Part shown: positions 23,870-35,329 of the stretch, in pieces
Numbering within the stretch: the stretch's first letter is position 1
Layout: every line of letters starts with the position of its first letter
NCBI GenBank assembly: GCA_015039365.1
Contig: WION01000002.1
Coordinates: forward strand, 62,001-126,000
DNA length: 64,000 nt
Origin: Amanita rubescens
Lineage: Eukaryota; Basidiomycota; Agaricomycetes; Agaricales; Amanitaceae
Reading direction: 5' to 3'
Notes under the pieces: model-generated
Database searches by the model: none
The model's input: the letters and a program-made list of their open reading frames with translations, nothing else
What the model was told of the DNA's origin: nothing
Translations under genes and position numbers: made by a program

Positions 23870-25310
23870 ATGAACGGGAAGCGTAAGTCCGGTCTCGGCG
23901 TCATTCCCGCAAAAATAATGACACTTCTGATCAGAGGACAGCACAAGGTGGAAGCGTCAGGAACTTTGTCAAGAAGTTGAAGCAAGCGACGCGACGCGAC
24001 AACCCTGCGGCGAGAACGCGTCTCGTTTTAATCAACTGCCCCGAGACATCCTCGCAGAGGTGTTTGTCCAATGCCTACCAGAAGTTCAGCTATGGCCTAT
24101 AATATGCGGCAGTTCAACCAAGGACGTCCGAGTCGCTCCTCTCTTGATCTGTAATGTCTGCTCCACGTGGCGTGCAGTGGCACTTGCTACACCTCGTCTA
24201 TGGCAAACGTTGTTTTTGGGTTTTGAACACGCGATGCCAAAGTCAAAGGTGGAGGAAGCTGTCGCTATGACGCATATATGGATCAAGCGGTCGGGCGCGC
24301 TCCCCCTTACCCTGACCCTGTACGTGGCCCGACATACAGGACAAAACAAAGCACTGGCTAAAGCACTGGTGAACGCATTCTTCGACTACACATCGAGATG
24401 GGAGCACGTCGGATTTTATTATCTTTGTATCCCTCTATCTCAACGTGAACATATGCCTTGTCTGCGCACCCTCAGCATCTGTGCGTATGAAAGAAGTAAC
24501 CAATTTCCCTTCACCTCGTGCCCGAAGCTAGCCAGGATACGCTGGCATTTGAATTCCGCCGTATCTTCTGCTCCTCTCCCATGGCATCAACTGACGCATA
24601 TTTATCTTCATCATACCCCGTCAACACGAGATATTATCTTTGTCATTCGATCCTGCCCAAAACTGACAGTATTCGAAAGCACGTTGAAGGATGAAGTCCA
24701 AGAATCTTTACCACGCGAGATAGTTGTGAACAAAAGCTTGCGGAAACTGGAGATCTTCGTCTCCCAAACTTGTAATTCACTTCTCAAAAGACTCGCGTTA
24801 CCCGCCTTGACCGACATTTTCATTGAACTCCTGGACGAGTTCGCTGTGACGCACGGTTTCCAAAAGGAGCTCTTGGGCCTCTTCTCCAGGTCCAAATGCA
24901 AATTAAATCGAATGGGCCTTGTAAATGGTGGCTTTGACGATGAAGGGCTCCTCGAATGCCTCAAACATGACAGTTGTACAGCTCTCACGGACCTGCGGAT
25001 ATCCGAGATTGCATACGATTTGCCCATATTCACAGACCCTGTCCTTCTCGCGCTCACGGACATGCGACCAGTGGAAAACAATTTGCTATTACCTAAACTA
25101 GCATGTCTTTCACTTGAGTCGTGCTTGGCTGGGTCACCAAGCAGACTGGGTACAATGATCTTATCACGTTGCATTTCGCGGGACAAGGAGCTCCAATGTT
25201 TGAAAATCTTTTGCTTAGATCTTGACGAACGGGATATCGCCCTCATTCAATTAGCACAGATCCAGGGACTAGAGTTTTCGCTTAATGGTGATAACGAAGA
25301 CGAATGGTGA
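23870..25310 (+). CDS. F-box/LRR-like protein, copy B
   Basis: Exon 1 (23870-23882, ATG AAC GGG AAG C) joins exon 2 (23935-25310) over a GTAAGT...TCAG intron; 462 residues, starting MNGKQDSTRWKRQELCQEVE. The F-box (FNQLPRDILAEVFVQCLPEV...ICNVCSTWRAVALATPRLW) is followed by LRR-like segments (CPKLARIRWHL, CPKLTVFES, LPALTDIFIEL, LPKLACLSLESCL). It is closest to copy D in both coding and flanking DNA (about 150 bases upstream and 250 downstream). Expected role: Skp1-binding substrate adaptor of an SCF E3 ligase; target unknown. Confidence 0.85.
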
Positions 25311-25708
25311 CCGGTGACCCCACCTTTTAGTAACCCAAAGTATCTATTGACACGGCATTGTAAAGTCTCCATATATATTCATTAAAATTTGACACAGATA
25401 CGTAAATGTTTTTAATGTACAGATATCGACTCTGTATTAGTCTACGTTCCAACTAGCCAAAATTGCCTCTGGCTTTTATAACACTTGCAGAAAACCAAAG
25501 CTGGACCTGGTTAGCGAGCGAAAGGGTTGAAATGACTCCTACATGCCCTAGTCGCCTTTTCCTTCCGCTCTTTCTTTTTCCTGTCTTGTCAGGCGCCTAT
25601 ATAAGCTCATCTTCATATTGCGGTCATAGTTCCCGTACCTGTCCGTTGCAGAAGAGAGGATGCAAATCCTGGATCAGGCCCATCAGGGCGGTGACCCCAT
25701 AATTGTAG
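25311..25708. other. 3' flank of F-box B, shared with copy D
   Basis: The stretch at about 25430-25535 (TAGTCTACGTTCC..., GGCTTTTATAACACTTGCAG, GGGTTGAAATGACTC) recurs at about 35180-35285 after copy D. No gene. Confidence 0.5.
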
Positions 25709-25918
25709 AAACGGTGTGACGAGGATTTCAGGTCTGCCAGCATGAGATGAGTGACATGAAGAGTGGGAGTGTGGAGTGATTCGTACCCTTTCCCAGCCAT
25801 GATTCCGTCTGGTTTTGGTAACTGCATCGGATTGAGCCTCGAACCGCGTTGGCTGGTAATCGCCATTCCGCATATATTCCGAGTTGTCAATTAACATCAT
25901 GGTTGCTTCGAGCGGCAT
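25709..25918 (-). pseudogene. Broken copy of RPN10 exon 1 and start of exon 2
   Basis: The minus strand begins with the RPN10 N-terminus ([20 protein letters not shown], then [13 protein letters not shown]). About 40 bases are then missing (the segment encoding [14 protein letters not shown]), followed by the shared GCTGGGAAAGGG-GTACGA splice junction, the intron and the first bases of exon 2 (ACCTGAAATCCTCGTCACAC), after which homology ends. No VWA core or ubiquitin-interacting motif remains, so it cannot make RPN10. It is one end of a duplicated segment whose other end is the F-box fragment that follows. Confidence 0.9.
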
Positions 25919-26162
25919 CTTGACTTGGCGGAAGGGCTTAACTGAATGTCAGGGGAGCGACGCGCTTGTTTGGTCTTATTATCTACTGCGTCACGCCCAT
26001 GGACGCCTCCTCTCTTGCTCTGTTTCTCGTGGCGCGCATTGGCAGTTTCTATACCATGTCTCTGGCAACGGGAGTCGAAGCGGAAGGAAGAAGCTGTCTC
26101 CATGACGCACATTTGGATTAAGCGATCGGGCTTCCCCTGACTCTGGGTCTGACCGAATACGT
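25919..26162 (+). pseudogene. F-box A 5' fragment, internally deleted
   Basis: It continues the duplicated segment: the spacer between RPN10 and F-box A (CAGGGGA...GACGCGCTTGTTTGGTC), then a jump to F-box coding DNA (CTCTCTTGCTCTG...CGTGGCGCGCATTGGCAGTT), and on through TCCATGACGCACATTTGGAT to GGTCTGACCGAATA. The start exon, the beginning of the F-box and everything after the first repeat are missing. Confidence 0.85.
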
Positions 26163-26382
26163 GGTAAAGCCCTCGTGAGGTCAAGCAATATTGAGCCCCG
26201 TTTCTCACTGACAGGAACGATAATGTAATAAACCCTGACATTCGTCCCAAACACACAAGCTACACTACCATGTATGTAAAGGAATTGGTACCAATTGATG
26301 TCAACTGGCTTTTGATCGAGTGAACAGAATACGTTTACTTGCAAATCACGAAGCTTGGTAACTCTTGGAAAGCAACCTATCA
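26163..26382. other. Short spacer
   Basis: About 220 bases between the F-box fragment and the stop of the large membrane-protein gene; no gene seen. Confidence 0.35.
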
Positions 26383-29300
26383 TCAAACCTCTTTTTCCTT
26401 CCCCTTGCATGCCTTCTTATGCGCTAATCTCCAGTCTGCCAATTGATGCTCTTCAGAGCAATACCATACTTTTCGGCACCCAGTGCAGACCTTCGATGCT
26501 GCCACGGAGCATACCTGACATTTTTTCAATGGTGGAATAGGCCCAGAAAGATTCACGCCACCCGGGTTAGATAGAACTTGTGAAGGATCGGCGTCAGCTA
26601 GCTCAGGGATGGGGTCCTGAGGCTTGGTTCCTGAGCCGGACTGTTGGGGATTTGTATCTCCTGACGACGTCAATACGGCAGGTGGTGGCTCGGAGGGCTC
26701 ACCAGTCAATGGAAGACTTGTGTCCAGAGTGACATCTTCCTGAGTCGTAGATAATTTCGATGAAGATGGCACAAGCGGTTCGGCTGTTGTTGTTGTCTTT
26801 GTGGTCTTCTTCAAACTAGGAGGTTTATCCGATTGATCTCCGTCATCCTTTTCATCAGGCGCATCGTATCCCAAATGTAATGGATGATCACCCAAGTACT
26901 TCTGCCATTCACGACGCTGGTCTTCACTGACAGCGTAGGTAAACCATCGTGGAAACCAATAAGGGTCGGCACGCTCAGAATCTGTAAGTAGACCTCTCTC
27001 GATTTCAACGAGGAGGACAACCATTTGCTGGATCCATATGTTTTTGCTCTGGTAGATCAAATATCAAATGAAGGAAAAATTGGAGCAGTCTTTGAACGTA
27101 CCCGCTTTTCTGCTGCTGCTACTTTAAGGCTCAGGAGCGCAATCAAGCAGTTCAACATCAATGTTGATACGATAACGGCGAACATAGACTGAAGAATTTG
27201 AATAGATATCATGCTATTCCATGGGCTGAGCGCCTGGAAATTATTAGCCATGAAAGCGATGACCTCGCCTAGTGACTGGCTGAAACTGTGGAACGGGTTC
27301 GATACAAAAGCTCGGTTTTGATCTCGTAGAAGGAAAAATGGTATGAAGGTGAATCCTACGACCAGATCAAGCATTATATTTAAGATGAATGATGAAGAAT
27401 TCTCACCAGTAATAAAAAGTCCAAGTAAAAGAAGGAACGGCAGGACGCCCTTGATCATTTCTGTCACCAAAATCAATAATACTCCTACTGGTTCAAAGAT
27501 GCGTAAAGACAGGATGAGATTGATCCAAAGGGTAGGCATTGAATATGCGATAAATGAACGAGGTGGCTTCTGCCGCAACAGGCAAATAATCGACATGGTA
27601 AATGAGAGAGCGATGACGACCATGTCAAGGTAGTTGAAGATAGATCGGTAAAACAGCCAAGTTCCTTTAGCTCGTCGTACCAATTGAATGGTCCAGTATA
27701 AGCAGATTATCACTTGAATACTGGCAAGGATAAGGATAGCAGTCAATTTTCGGTTGTCAAGAATAAGGAGACTAAGCGCCAGGTGCACAACGACATTGAC
27801 CAAGTTCGGAAGGACCAAACGAGCTAGATAGACATTTCTCGCGAACCTGTCAATCTTCCAGAACACGAGTCGTTCGAACCAGATAATCTGCATAAAGGAA
27901 AGTTGGGTTTCTTGGTCGAGCCGAAATATTTCTTCGACTAAGCAGGAAAAAGGACTTGTGGGTCCCTTTGTGACGGCAGCCTCTGGAGAAATATATCGGA
28001 AAGGACTTGTCCCTCCATGGGCATGATAGTATGCAGACGCAGCAAATTCATAAAACACACTAGAGCGTTCCCGCTCCCAAGATATCTACCTTGATGGCAT
28101 AGATATCTTGGAGCCATAAGACGAAAAGCTGTCAAGAGGAATGGTGACGGAAAGAGTGTTTGCTTTTACTGGCTTGCTAAGAGACTTTGGGCGATAGAAA
28201 GCCCGAACCAAAGACACAACCTCATAAGAAATTCGAATGAAGATATTATTTGAGAACCGACGGTTTCTTTGGGGCTCATGGGCTTTGTTAGAGACTTCGA
28301 CCGGGCCGATGTTGTTGATTTGAAATTTGAATAAGGCGATATGCCTCATGAATGACACGGCTCCAAGGGGACGTACTCGACAGACCGCCGGGAGGGAGCA
28401 GCTAATGGACTGTGCATTGCTGATGATGGGGGGATCTGAGCGATGGTAGAAGCGTAAGAACTCGTCGACAAGAGTTGTTTGATTGGACAGGAAATCGAGG
28501 GTGGCCGCGGTGGCGAAAGCACTGGGGAACAAAGTCCTTTTGTCATCGTATACCCGATCCTGAAATACCATGTCATAGACGCTGCTGAGTTGCTTAATCA
28601 ACTCCCCGCCTCCAAAAAACGGCTCATTCCGACGGTCTCGATGGGGATAGTTGAGCCACATGAGAAGTTTTGCCATGTTGTATTCCGCACGAACCCTATG
28701 ACCGTAGTCCAACAGACGTCCACAACGCATGTACCCATCTGGAAAATACGCAGCAAAACTAGTGGTATATACCAAGGCTGTGTTAGGCGTGGTGATGAAG
28801 CCATTAGGCATTGTGGCACTGGTAGACTCTTTCACCAGAAAAACGTCGTATTCGGCATCTTCGGGTAAGAAATGGTGCCCGACAATTGTTGTTCGCCTGG
28901 CAGGAAGCTGCATTCCCGAGTAAGCTCGATTGCTACCAGAGCCAGTGGTTACATAGAGGATAAAGTGTGATCCTTGAGCATATACTTCGACTATCTCCGA
29001 GTCCGCTCCAGATACTAAGTGCTCAGAGGTATAGAGAGCGCGTAGCAGATAAGGCGTCGAAGAACCTGAGGTTTGGGGTACAACGGCAAGCGCCATGATG
29101 GAATAATCATACTTCAAACGAACGGCGAACAGGAATACTTGGCTTGCAGGGTCCCAAGGGTATGAAAATGTCAGGAGAGGGAGAATTCGTTCCTCATTAT
29201 CTGCCAGGGAGTAATGCCCGTCGCCGAATAGTGAGACTTTGAGCATGTTTTGATATTTCTTTTCCACGGTTGTAAGAGTCTTGATAACTCCGGATGTCTG

Positions 29301-30713
29301 TTTCACCTGAGTCGACGATACCACCCATCGGCTGTCAAGGCGGGATTTCTCTCGTCCATTGGAGGAAATACTTTTAACAATTATTGGCACTGCATCAAAG
29401 TAATTCTCAACCGCTGTAATGGCATCATATGCACCAGGAACCTCGAGGAATGTAATAACTCGTCCACGGACTCCATCCCGTGAACTCCAGCTGGCTGGTG
29501 CACCTCCTACGAGCGAGACGCCACGATTTTTCCCCATGTGGACATACAGAGGCACGTGCCCAAGCGAATACGGGAGAACCTTTTTGTATACCAGCTGAAA
29601 ATTGTAGGTGAGGAAAGAACTGATGACGATGCTTATGTCGTTTGCAACGACGACAGTGACCACGCGACTGGCGGGGGAGAAGCGCGTATGAACGATTTGC
29701 TTGGAAATAGCATGTCGAACAACGGTGTCAATTCCATTAATCCTGTGAATGTACTTCTTGGCCACATCAACATCGGGGAGTTGAAGGGATATGAGAGGTT
29801 CGTATGTCGGCCGTGTAAGGTCCCAGTAGTAGAGAAGACCATCATCGCGAGTAAGGTATACAAGGTGACGTCCATCATGAGATACGTTGACTCTGTCATC
29901 TCCAGCAAAGGTCTTCCCCACGTGAAATTGAGAACGGGAGGAGGAGCATATGATGTTGTCGACGGAACACCAGATCGGTTTGTCAATGGCGGAAGGTCGG
30001 ATTAATGTGGGATTCTGGATGTGATGACCATCTCCGAAGCCGAAGGTCCAGGATTTGACCACCTGCCACGTCCGTATCGAGTATGCGTCAACGACCTCTG
30101 CTTGCCCCGCTCTTCCGAACTTTCCCCCACGACGTCTGAAGAAAATGTGTTCCCCGCTCGAAGAGACTATTCCATGGCTGTCATACGTTGGTCGGAGATC
30201 CTTCTGCCGCGTCCAGTGAAGACCGTGGTTGGACGTGGAGAAATATATCGGGTCGCCGAAAGAAATCTTATAGGAGACAAGTGCACTTTCTCCGTCACTA
30301 GAGATGAATGCACGAAGGGAGAAACGACTCGGATCCTCCCGGCCATAAAGGGAAGCCTCAATGGCGGTTGGATTGTGAATCGCAATCTTGGACGACCACA
30401 CTTGCGTAATGGAATCCGACCTCGCCGTACGATACACAACGATGTCGATATTCCTGTTGGCAAGATCCCCCGTCAGAGTGACTACATACTCGTTCCCTTG
30501 GGAGACAGCCGAACAAAAGTGCAAGGAATGACCATCTCGCTCAAATGAGAAACTGGCGGTGCTTAACAATTCCTCGAGTGAGTACGAGGTGCGGTCGACC
30601 AGCCATCTTGCTTTATTCTCGAGGACTACGATGAAGTAGGCTAAGTTGTCGTCGGAAGTGTCGTGGCGGCTGCCAGTGGGACCAGACCCGGACCCAGCAG
30701 TTGAACTAGCCAT
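26383..30713 (-). CDS. Large channel-like membrane protein with propeller-like N-terminus and C-terminal MYND zinc finger
   Basis: Three exons (28123-30713, 27102-28059, 26383-27048) give 1,404 residues from an ATG at 30713; an in-frame ATG at 30731 is possible. Residues 1 to about 780 look like WD40/propeller-type beta repeats (SRFSLRAFISSDGESALVSY, VNVSHDGRHLVYLTRDDGL). Residues about 880-1180 have six or more membrane helices; FNYLDMVVIALSF, FEPVGVLLILVTEM and GVLPFLLLLGLFI resemble the S5-pore-S6 part of TRP/polycystin-type cation channels. The tail (NIWIQQMVVLLVEIERGLL...WFPRWFTYAV) leads to a Pro/Ser/Thr-rich linker and a terminal MYND finger (CQVC-x7-CTGC-x4-YC-x3-H...HKKAC). I recall similar uncharacterised agaricomycete proteins. 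Ion flux is inferred from topology only. The exon 1-2 junction (intron 28060-28122) is the weakest. Confidence 0.85.
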
Positions 30714-31462
30714 AATTATTCTGCATACCATGTGTTAGTGGAACAGATCTGGGTCCCAACGGATGGCTCACTAACGGTGGTGGAAACAACGCAAGTCTTC
30801 AAGGTGGGTGCAGTGATTGGCACTGAAGTGATTACTTTTTTGTGCTTGAATACAAGGATGCGGTGCATGGTGGCAACAGCGTCTAGATAGCAAGTCTCAT
30901 GACCACATGACACTGATCGTTTCACAGCAGTAGGCACAACCTGATAAATTATCGGGACTGTCAGTACGTATTTGGACAACTTCTCCATCTGGCAACTTCC
31001 GAAGGCCATTCTACTCTCACACCTTTGGTACGCGAAACGATAAGTACGGACGAGCGCTAGCTTACGAAGGTGCTTCGTCCCATTGCTTCCACCACCTTCT
31101 ATTCGCGTCTCCGCTCATCCATCGCAATTGAAGCAGTCTTCCCGCGGCGGTCGCCTCATGAGTTGAAAGACCAACTGCCCGATGCACCGGTCATACGAGG
31201 CACAAATCTCAATGGTTAGTTCGGTCCTTATTCTCTTCACCCTCATCTGTCCAGTCTGACTGCCGAGTGTAACAGTGATCATTACTGCGTATTCATCATC
31301 ACCGTAATGCTATCTTCCACCACTTGATGCCGACGCCTCCAACCCGCCTGTACAAGAACTACACTTTCTCACTCAACTTAATGATCTCCAACAGGCGTGT
31401 TGATTTGGACAAACAATCATAATGCGATGGAAGGGTAAGGGTAAGCGATGTTGCTTGAACTG
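30714..31462. other. Upstream of the channel-like gene; possible exon fragments
   Basis: A minus-strand 97-codon frame (30716-31009, starting MAFGSCQMEKL) ends across a GTTAGT...CTAAC...GCAG intron-like segment just before the channel gene's ATG, so it may be a spliced 5' leader. On the plus strand, about 31062-31205 reads TKVLRPIASTTFYSRLRSSI then AIEAVFPRRSPHELKDQLPD and stops at a GTTAGT donor. It is protein-like and preceded by CTAG, but I could not attach a start or further exons. It may be a gene remnant. Confidence 0.3.
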
Positions 31463-32007
31463 ATAGTAACTTCCCTTTTACTTCGTGCCCCAGGCTATCT
31501 CGAATATTATGCTGGTACATTGGGCGCATACTCAGCCCCTCTCCCATGGCCGCAACTGACGCATATTGAGCTGCGTCTTCCCTTGTCAGCTAAGGAAACG
31601 CTCTTCATCATCCAATCCTGCTCAAAGCTGACGGACTTCGACGTCATATTAAACCGTGACGTCCATGGATCTTTGTCATGCGAAATGGTCGTAAACAACA
31701 GCTTGCAGAAACTGCAACTCCTCGCCTACGATATTTGTGACCCACTCTTCGAAAGACTCGTGTTACCTTCCTTGATCGACATTTCTGTTTGTTTTATGGA
31801 AATTCGGACGCCTGTTTTCCAGAAGCAGCTCTTGCGCTTCTTCTCCAGGTCCAAATGCAAGTTAGACCGACTGTGCTATGATGCCTACTTCGGCGAAGCG
31901 GAACTTTTTGAATGCCTCAAACACGACAACCTTCAAATATTAGCGTCACTCGACACGCCTATACTCGCAGATACTATCCTCGTCGCGCTCACAGACGTGC
32001 GGCGTCG
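31463..32007 (+). pseudogene. F-box/LRR-like protein copy C, truncated at both ends
   Basis: Homology to copy A starts abruptly at TAACTTCCCTTTTACTTCGT, inside the first repeat region, so the start exon and the whole F-box are absent. It continues through PLPWPQLTHIELRLPLS, FFSRSKCKLDRL and ILVALTDV, then ends at 32007 where the duplicated 3' block begins. In copy A that block lies about 290 bases after the stop. About 80 C-terminal residues are thus deleted. A Leu/Gly-rich stretch is also out of frame near 31470-31510. Confidence 0.85.
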
Positions 32008-32330
32008 ATGACTTCAGCAAGCAGATGTAGCTGTCAAGCGGGAGGAGACTCTGACCGATGTTCAAGATCATGATGCGACGTATAGTGTTATCATGAAACT
32101 TGTGCACCTCTTGGACGTCCAGAAATCGGTTGACGGCAGTTTGACGTGCAGCTACCGTCCGAAGAACAAAACAGTTGAGGATGATGTGCAGAAGGAAGAG
32201 AAAGGAGACGGGTCATAGACGGCAAACAGCTAAGTTGTTTCATTTGTTGACATTGCATAGAAATGTGATGTATAGGAATTGAACACTGCCAATGTAGTTT
32301 TTCATGTAACAACTAGTTGTAATATCATAC
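32008..32330. repeat. Duplicated block, copy 2 (also at 21676-21960)
   Basis: Same block as downstream of F-box A, here fused directly to the truncated copy C. The shared minus-strand peptide (FVLRT, RQTA, LDVQEVHK, IRRIMIL) is interrupted by small indels relative to copy 1, for example loss of about 30 bases near 32090 and of several bases near 32070. Confidence 0.5.
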
Positions 32331-32493
32331 AAGCGCTCCATCGTACAGTTTATGTCTTGCTTGGACGGGTCCAAGCCTATGTCCAAAATGTCTCGTAGCT
32401 CCATCATGTGCACGACAACGAGTCTTTACGGAGCGAGAGGATTGAAAGTAATGACAGCACCAAGTTCGTGGCAAACCCTAGAATAGCGCCCAT
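32331..32493. other. Spacer
   Basis: No gene seen. Confidence 0.3.
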
Positions 32494-32901
32494 TCAAGTT
32501 CTTGCAGTGTTCTCTTCCACTTTCTGTTGCGTGAGATAGCCTAGACGATGACCTTTATCCTGCTCTACTGGCAGGAATTCCGCTTGAGCTAATCCACGTT
32601 CAAATCGCCCAGTTCTTCTTGAATAACCGTCGTCGAACAGAATTTTGAACGGCGCGAGAAGAATCATCGTCGTCAGACGGTCAGAGTGGGCAGCAAACCG
32701 AACTTGTGTCTCAACTTTGACGACACTGCGTTGCCGCCTATGTTCGTCTCGTAACAAAATCGTTTCATATGGAGAACAAATATAGGTAGAGTGTCGATGT
32801 GGATCTGCTGTTGTGCTTCCAGTGTCGTACCCGGACGACCGGGGTGAGTGACTCGAACGGGTTGAGGGTGGACAGAGCGTCCCGGACTGTCGCAATGCCA
32901 A
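32494..32901 (-). CDS. Possible hypothetical protein, 135 residues
   Basis: A minus-strand ATG frame (MALRQSGTLCPPSTRSSHSP...) with Ser/Arg-rich start and a hydrophobic-basic middle (LTTMILLAPFKILFDDGY). No domain recognised and no introns needed. It sits alone between F-box fragments and could equally be chance or part of a longer gene whose upstream exons lie towards 33000. Confidence 0.3.
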   Translation of the reverse strand: MALRQSGTLCPPSTRSSHSPRSSGYDTGSTTADPHRHSTYICSPYETILLRDEHRRQRSVVKVETQVRFAAHSDRLTTMILLAPFKILFDDGYSRRTGRFERGLAQAEFLPVEQDKGHRLGYLTQQKVEENTART

Positions 32902-33594
32902 AAGAACCCACGAGCGTTAGCAGAAGCGAGGAAGAAACCAACAGAAACGGACCTGGATCGAATGTCTAATCAAACAAACCTCCAATCTTCACTTTTTCGT
33001 GAGCCCTCAATATTATCCTAACTAAACCTGCCTCCAAACATTTTCGATATAGGCGTCTCGGCGCTTTGTATCTATGCATCCGTTAAGCACACGACCCTAT
33101 GAAGGAACAACGACTCACCGTCCGTGTGGTGACTCCGCGCCTCCCGACTTCTTGCCAACCTTGTTCCTCAGGCGGCGCAGCCTCCTCTTCAGGTCGGAGG
33201 ATTGATTTTGTTTCAGGAATTTCTCGTCTCAGAGTACGTGGAAAAGAGGACGAGGGGGCGGGTTCGAGGTGGTGACCATCGGAAAGTGAAATTTTGAAAT
33301 GAAGGGCGCCTAAGCATTTCCTCTGTCGTTTTGTGATTTAAGGCGAAACTGGCGCTGAGGACTCGGCAAGCATGGTGAAGAAACCCAGAATAGCGGCGTA
33401 GTGTATCCACCGCTTTTGCTATCTCAAGTACTTCACGATCCATCAAACGCGTACGTAACCACGGAACCCAACCTTCTCTACCACAACCTGGCAGTTCGCC
33501 GTCGACTCTGCCAGCGCATACCACCAACGGCACAAGCTCTCATCAGTGAGGTGCTCGAGTCGCATCTCTGTGCGCATCAGGGAACTAGTGGAGG
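32902..33594. other. Spacer, including duplicated upstream block of F-box D
   Basis: From about 33430 the DNA matches 23700-23869 before F-box B. The shared plus-strand reading is DPSNAYVTTEPNLLYHNLAV then RRRLCQRIPPTAQALI, open to a TGA at 33596. It could be a relic exon of another gene or leader sequence. The rest (32902-33400) shows nothing. Confidence 0.35.
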
Positions 33595-35042
33595 ATGAAC
33601 GGGTACCGTAAGTCCGGTCTCGGCGTCATGGAGCCCACAAGGCTAATGGCACTTCTGATTACTTGGTAGAGGACAGCACGAGGTGGAAGCGTCAGGAACT
33701 CTGTCAAGAGGTTGAAGCAAGCGACGTGGCGCGACAACCCTGCAAGACGTCTCGTTTTAATCAACTGCCCCGAGACATCCTCGCAGAGATATTCGTCCAA
33801 TGTCTACCAGAGGTTCGGCTATGGCCTGTAATAGATGGCAGATCAACCAAAGACGTCGCTCCTCTCTTGCTCTGTAATGTCTGCTTCACGTGGCGTGCAG
33901 TGGCACTTGCTACACCACGTCTATGGCAAACGCTGTTTTTGGTTTTTGAACAGGCGATGCCAAAGTCAAAGGTGGAGGAAGTTATCGCTATGATGCATAT
34001 ATGGATTGGGCGGTCAGGCGTGCTCCCTCTGACCCTGAGCCTGTGCGTAGAACAACTTAGAGTCAGACAAGACATCCAAGCACTGGGCAAAGCCGTGCTG
34101 AATGCGCTCTTCAACTACATGTCGAGGTGGGAGCACGTCGGATTCTCTTATCTCCCTATCCCTCCATCTCAGCTTGAACATATGCCTTGTCTGCGCACCC
34201 TCATCGTGCCGACGTATGAAGGTGCCCAATTTCCCTTCGCCTCGTGCCCGAATCTAGCCAGAATACGCTGGCATTTCAAGTCCGCCGTATCCTTGGCTCC
34301 TCTCCCATGGCATCAACTGACGTATATTTGTCTGGATCATTCCATGCCAACACAAAATATAATCTTTGTCATCCGATCCTGCCCCAAACTGACGGACCTC
34401 GACATCACTTTGGAGGATGAAGTCCAAGAATCTTTACCGCGCGAAGTAGTCGTGAACAAAAGTTTGCGGAAACTGCAATTCTACACCTTCCAAACTTGTA
34501 ATCAACTTTTCAAAAGACTCGCGTTGCCTGCCTTGACCGACATTACAATTCAATTCCTGTCCAACTTTATAGTGTCCATGACGCGCGGTTTTCAGAAGGA
34601 GCTCTTGGGCTTCTTCTCCAGGTCCAAATGCAAATTAAATCGAATGGACCTTGATGATTGTGGCCTTGACAATGTGGAGCTCCTTGAATGCTTCAGACAT
34701 GACAGTTGTACAGCTCTCATGGACCTGCGAATATCAAATGCATACAATTCACCCGTGTTCACAGACTCTGTCCTTCTCGCGCTGACGGACAAGCGACCAA
34801 GAGAAAACAATTTGCTATTACCTAAACTAGCCTATCTTTCGCTTGCGTCGTGCTTGGGTGGATCACCAAGCAGACTGGGTACAATGATCTTATCACGTTG
34901 CATTTCGCAGGACAAGGCAGTTCGGCTCCAGCATTTGAACGTTTATTGCCAAGATCTTGAAGAAGGGGATATTATCCTCCTGGAGTTAGCACAGATTCAG
35001 GGACTAGAGGTTTCGCTTGAATTTTATGCAGAAGACGAATGA
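33595..35042 (+). CDS. F-box/LRR-like protein, copy D
   Basis: Exon 1 (33595-33607, ATG AAC GGG TAC C) joins exon 2 (33670-35042) over a GTAAGT...TTGGTAG intron; 461 residues beginning MNGYQDSTRWKRQELCQEVE. The F-box (FNQLPRDILAEIFVQCLPEV...LCNVCFTWRAVALATPRLW) is intact, and the repeats follow the same pattern as copy B (CPNLARIRWHFKSAV, CPKLTDLDITLED, LPALTDITIQF, LPKLAYLSLASCLG). B and D with their flanks form one duplicated unit about 1.9 kb long. Presumed SCF substrate adaptor. Confidence 0.87.
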
Positions 35043-35329
35043 TAACTTCACCTTTTAGCCCAAGTAAAGTCTCGATACATGATGTGTATTCATTAGAAAT
35101 CGGATACAGTAATATTTTAATGTACATACGCTTCGGACATATTGATTCTATAATTGCAACCTAGTGTACAGAATTTCATTAGTCTATGTTCCCTCACTCG
35201 ACCAACTAGCAAAAATTGTCTCCGGCTTTTATCACACTTGCAGAAAGCCGGCGCTGGTTAGCAAGCGAGAGGGTTGAAATGACTCGGATGAGCCTTTTCT
35301 ACGAGTTGAGTCGCTGAGGGAACGCCAAC
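35043..35329. other. 3' flank of F-box D
   Basis: Shared with the 3' flank of copy B (for example GGCTTTTATCACACTTGCAG at about 35221). No gene. Confidence 0.45.

Noticed and set aside
28060..28090. 31-nt intron alternative (GTAGAT...CTCTAG) in the channel-like gene
   Set aside because: It keeps frame but is far shorter than other introns; the 63-nt version from 28122 keeps frame too and has normal length.
29538..30548. Two long plus-strand frames (155 and 175 codons)
   Set aside because: They lie antisense inside the 5' exon of the channel-like gene, whose minus-strand protein has clear repeats.
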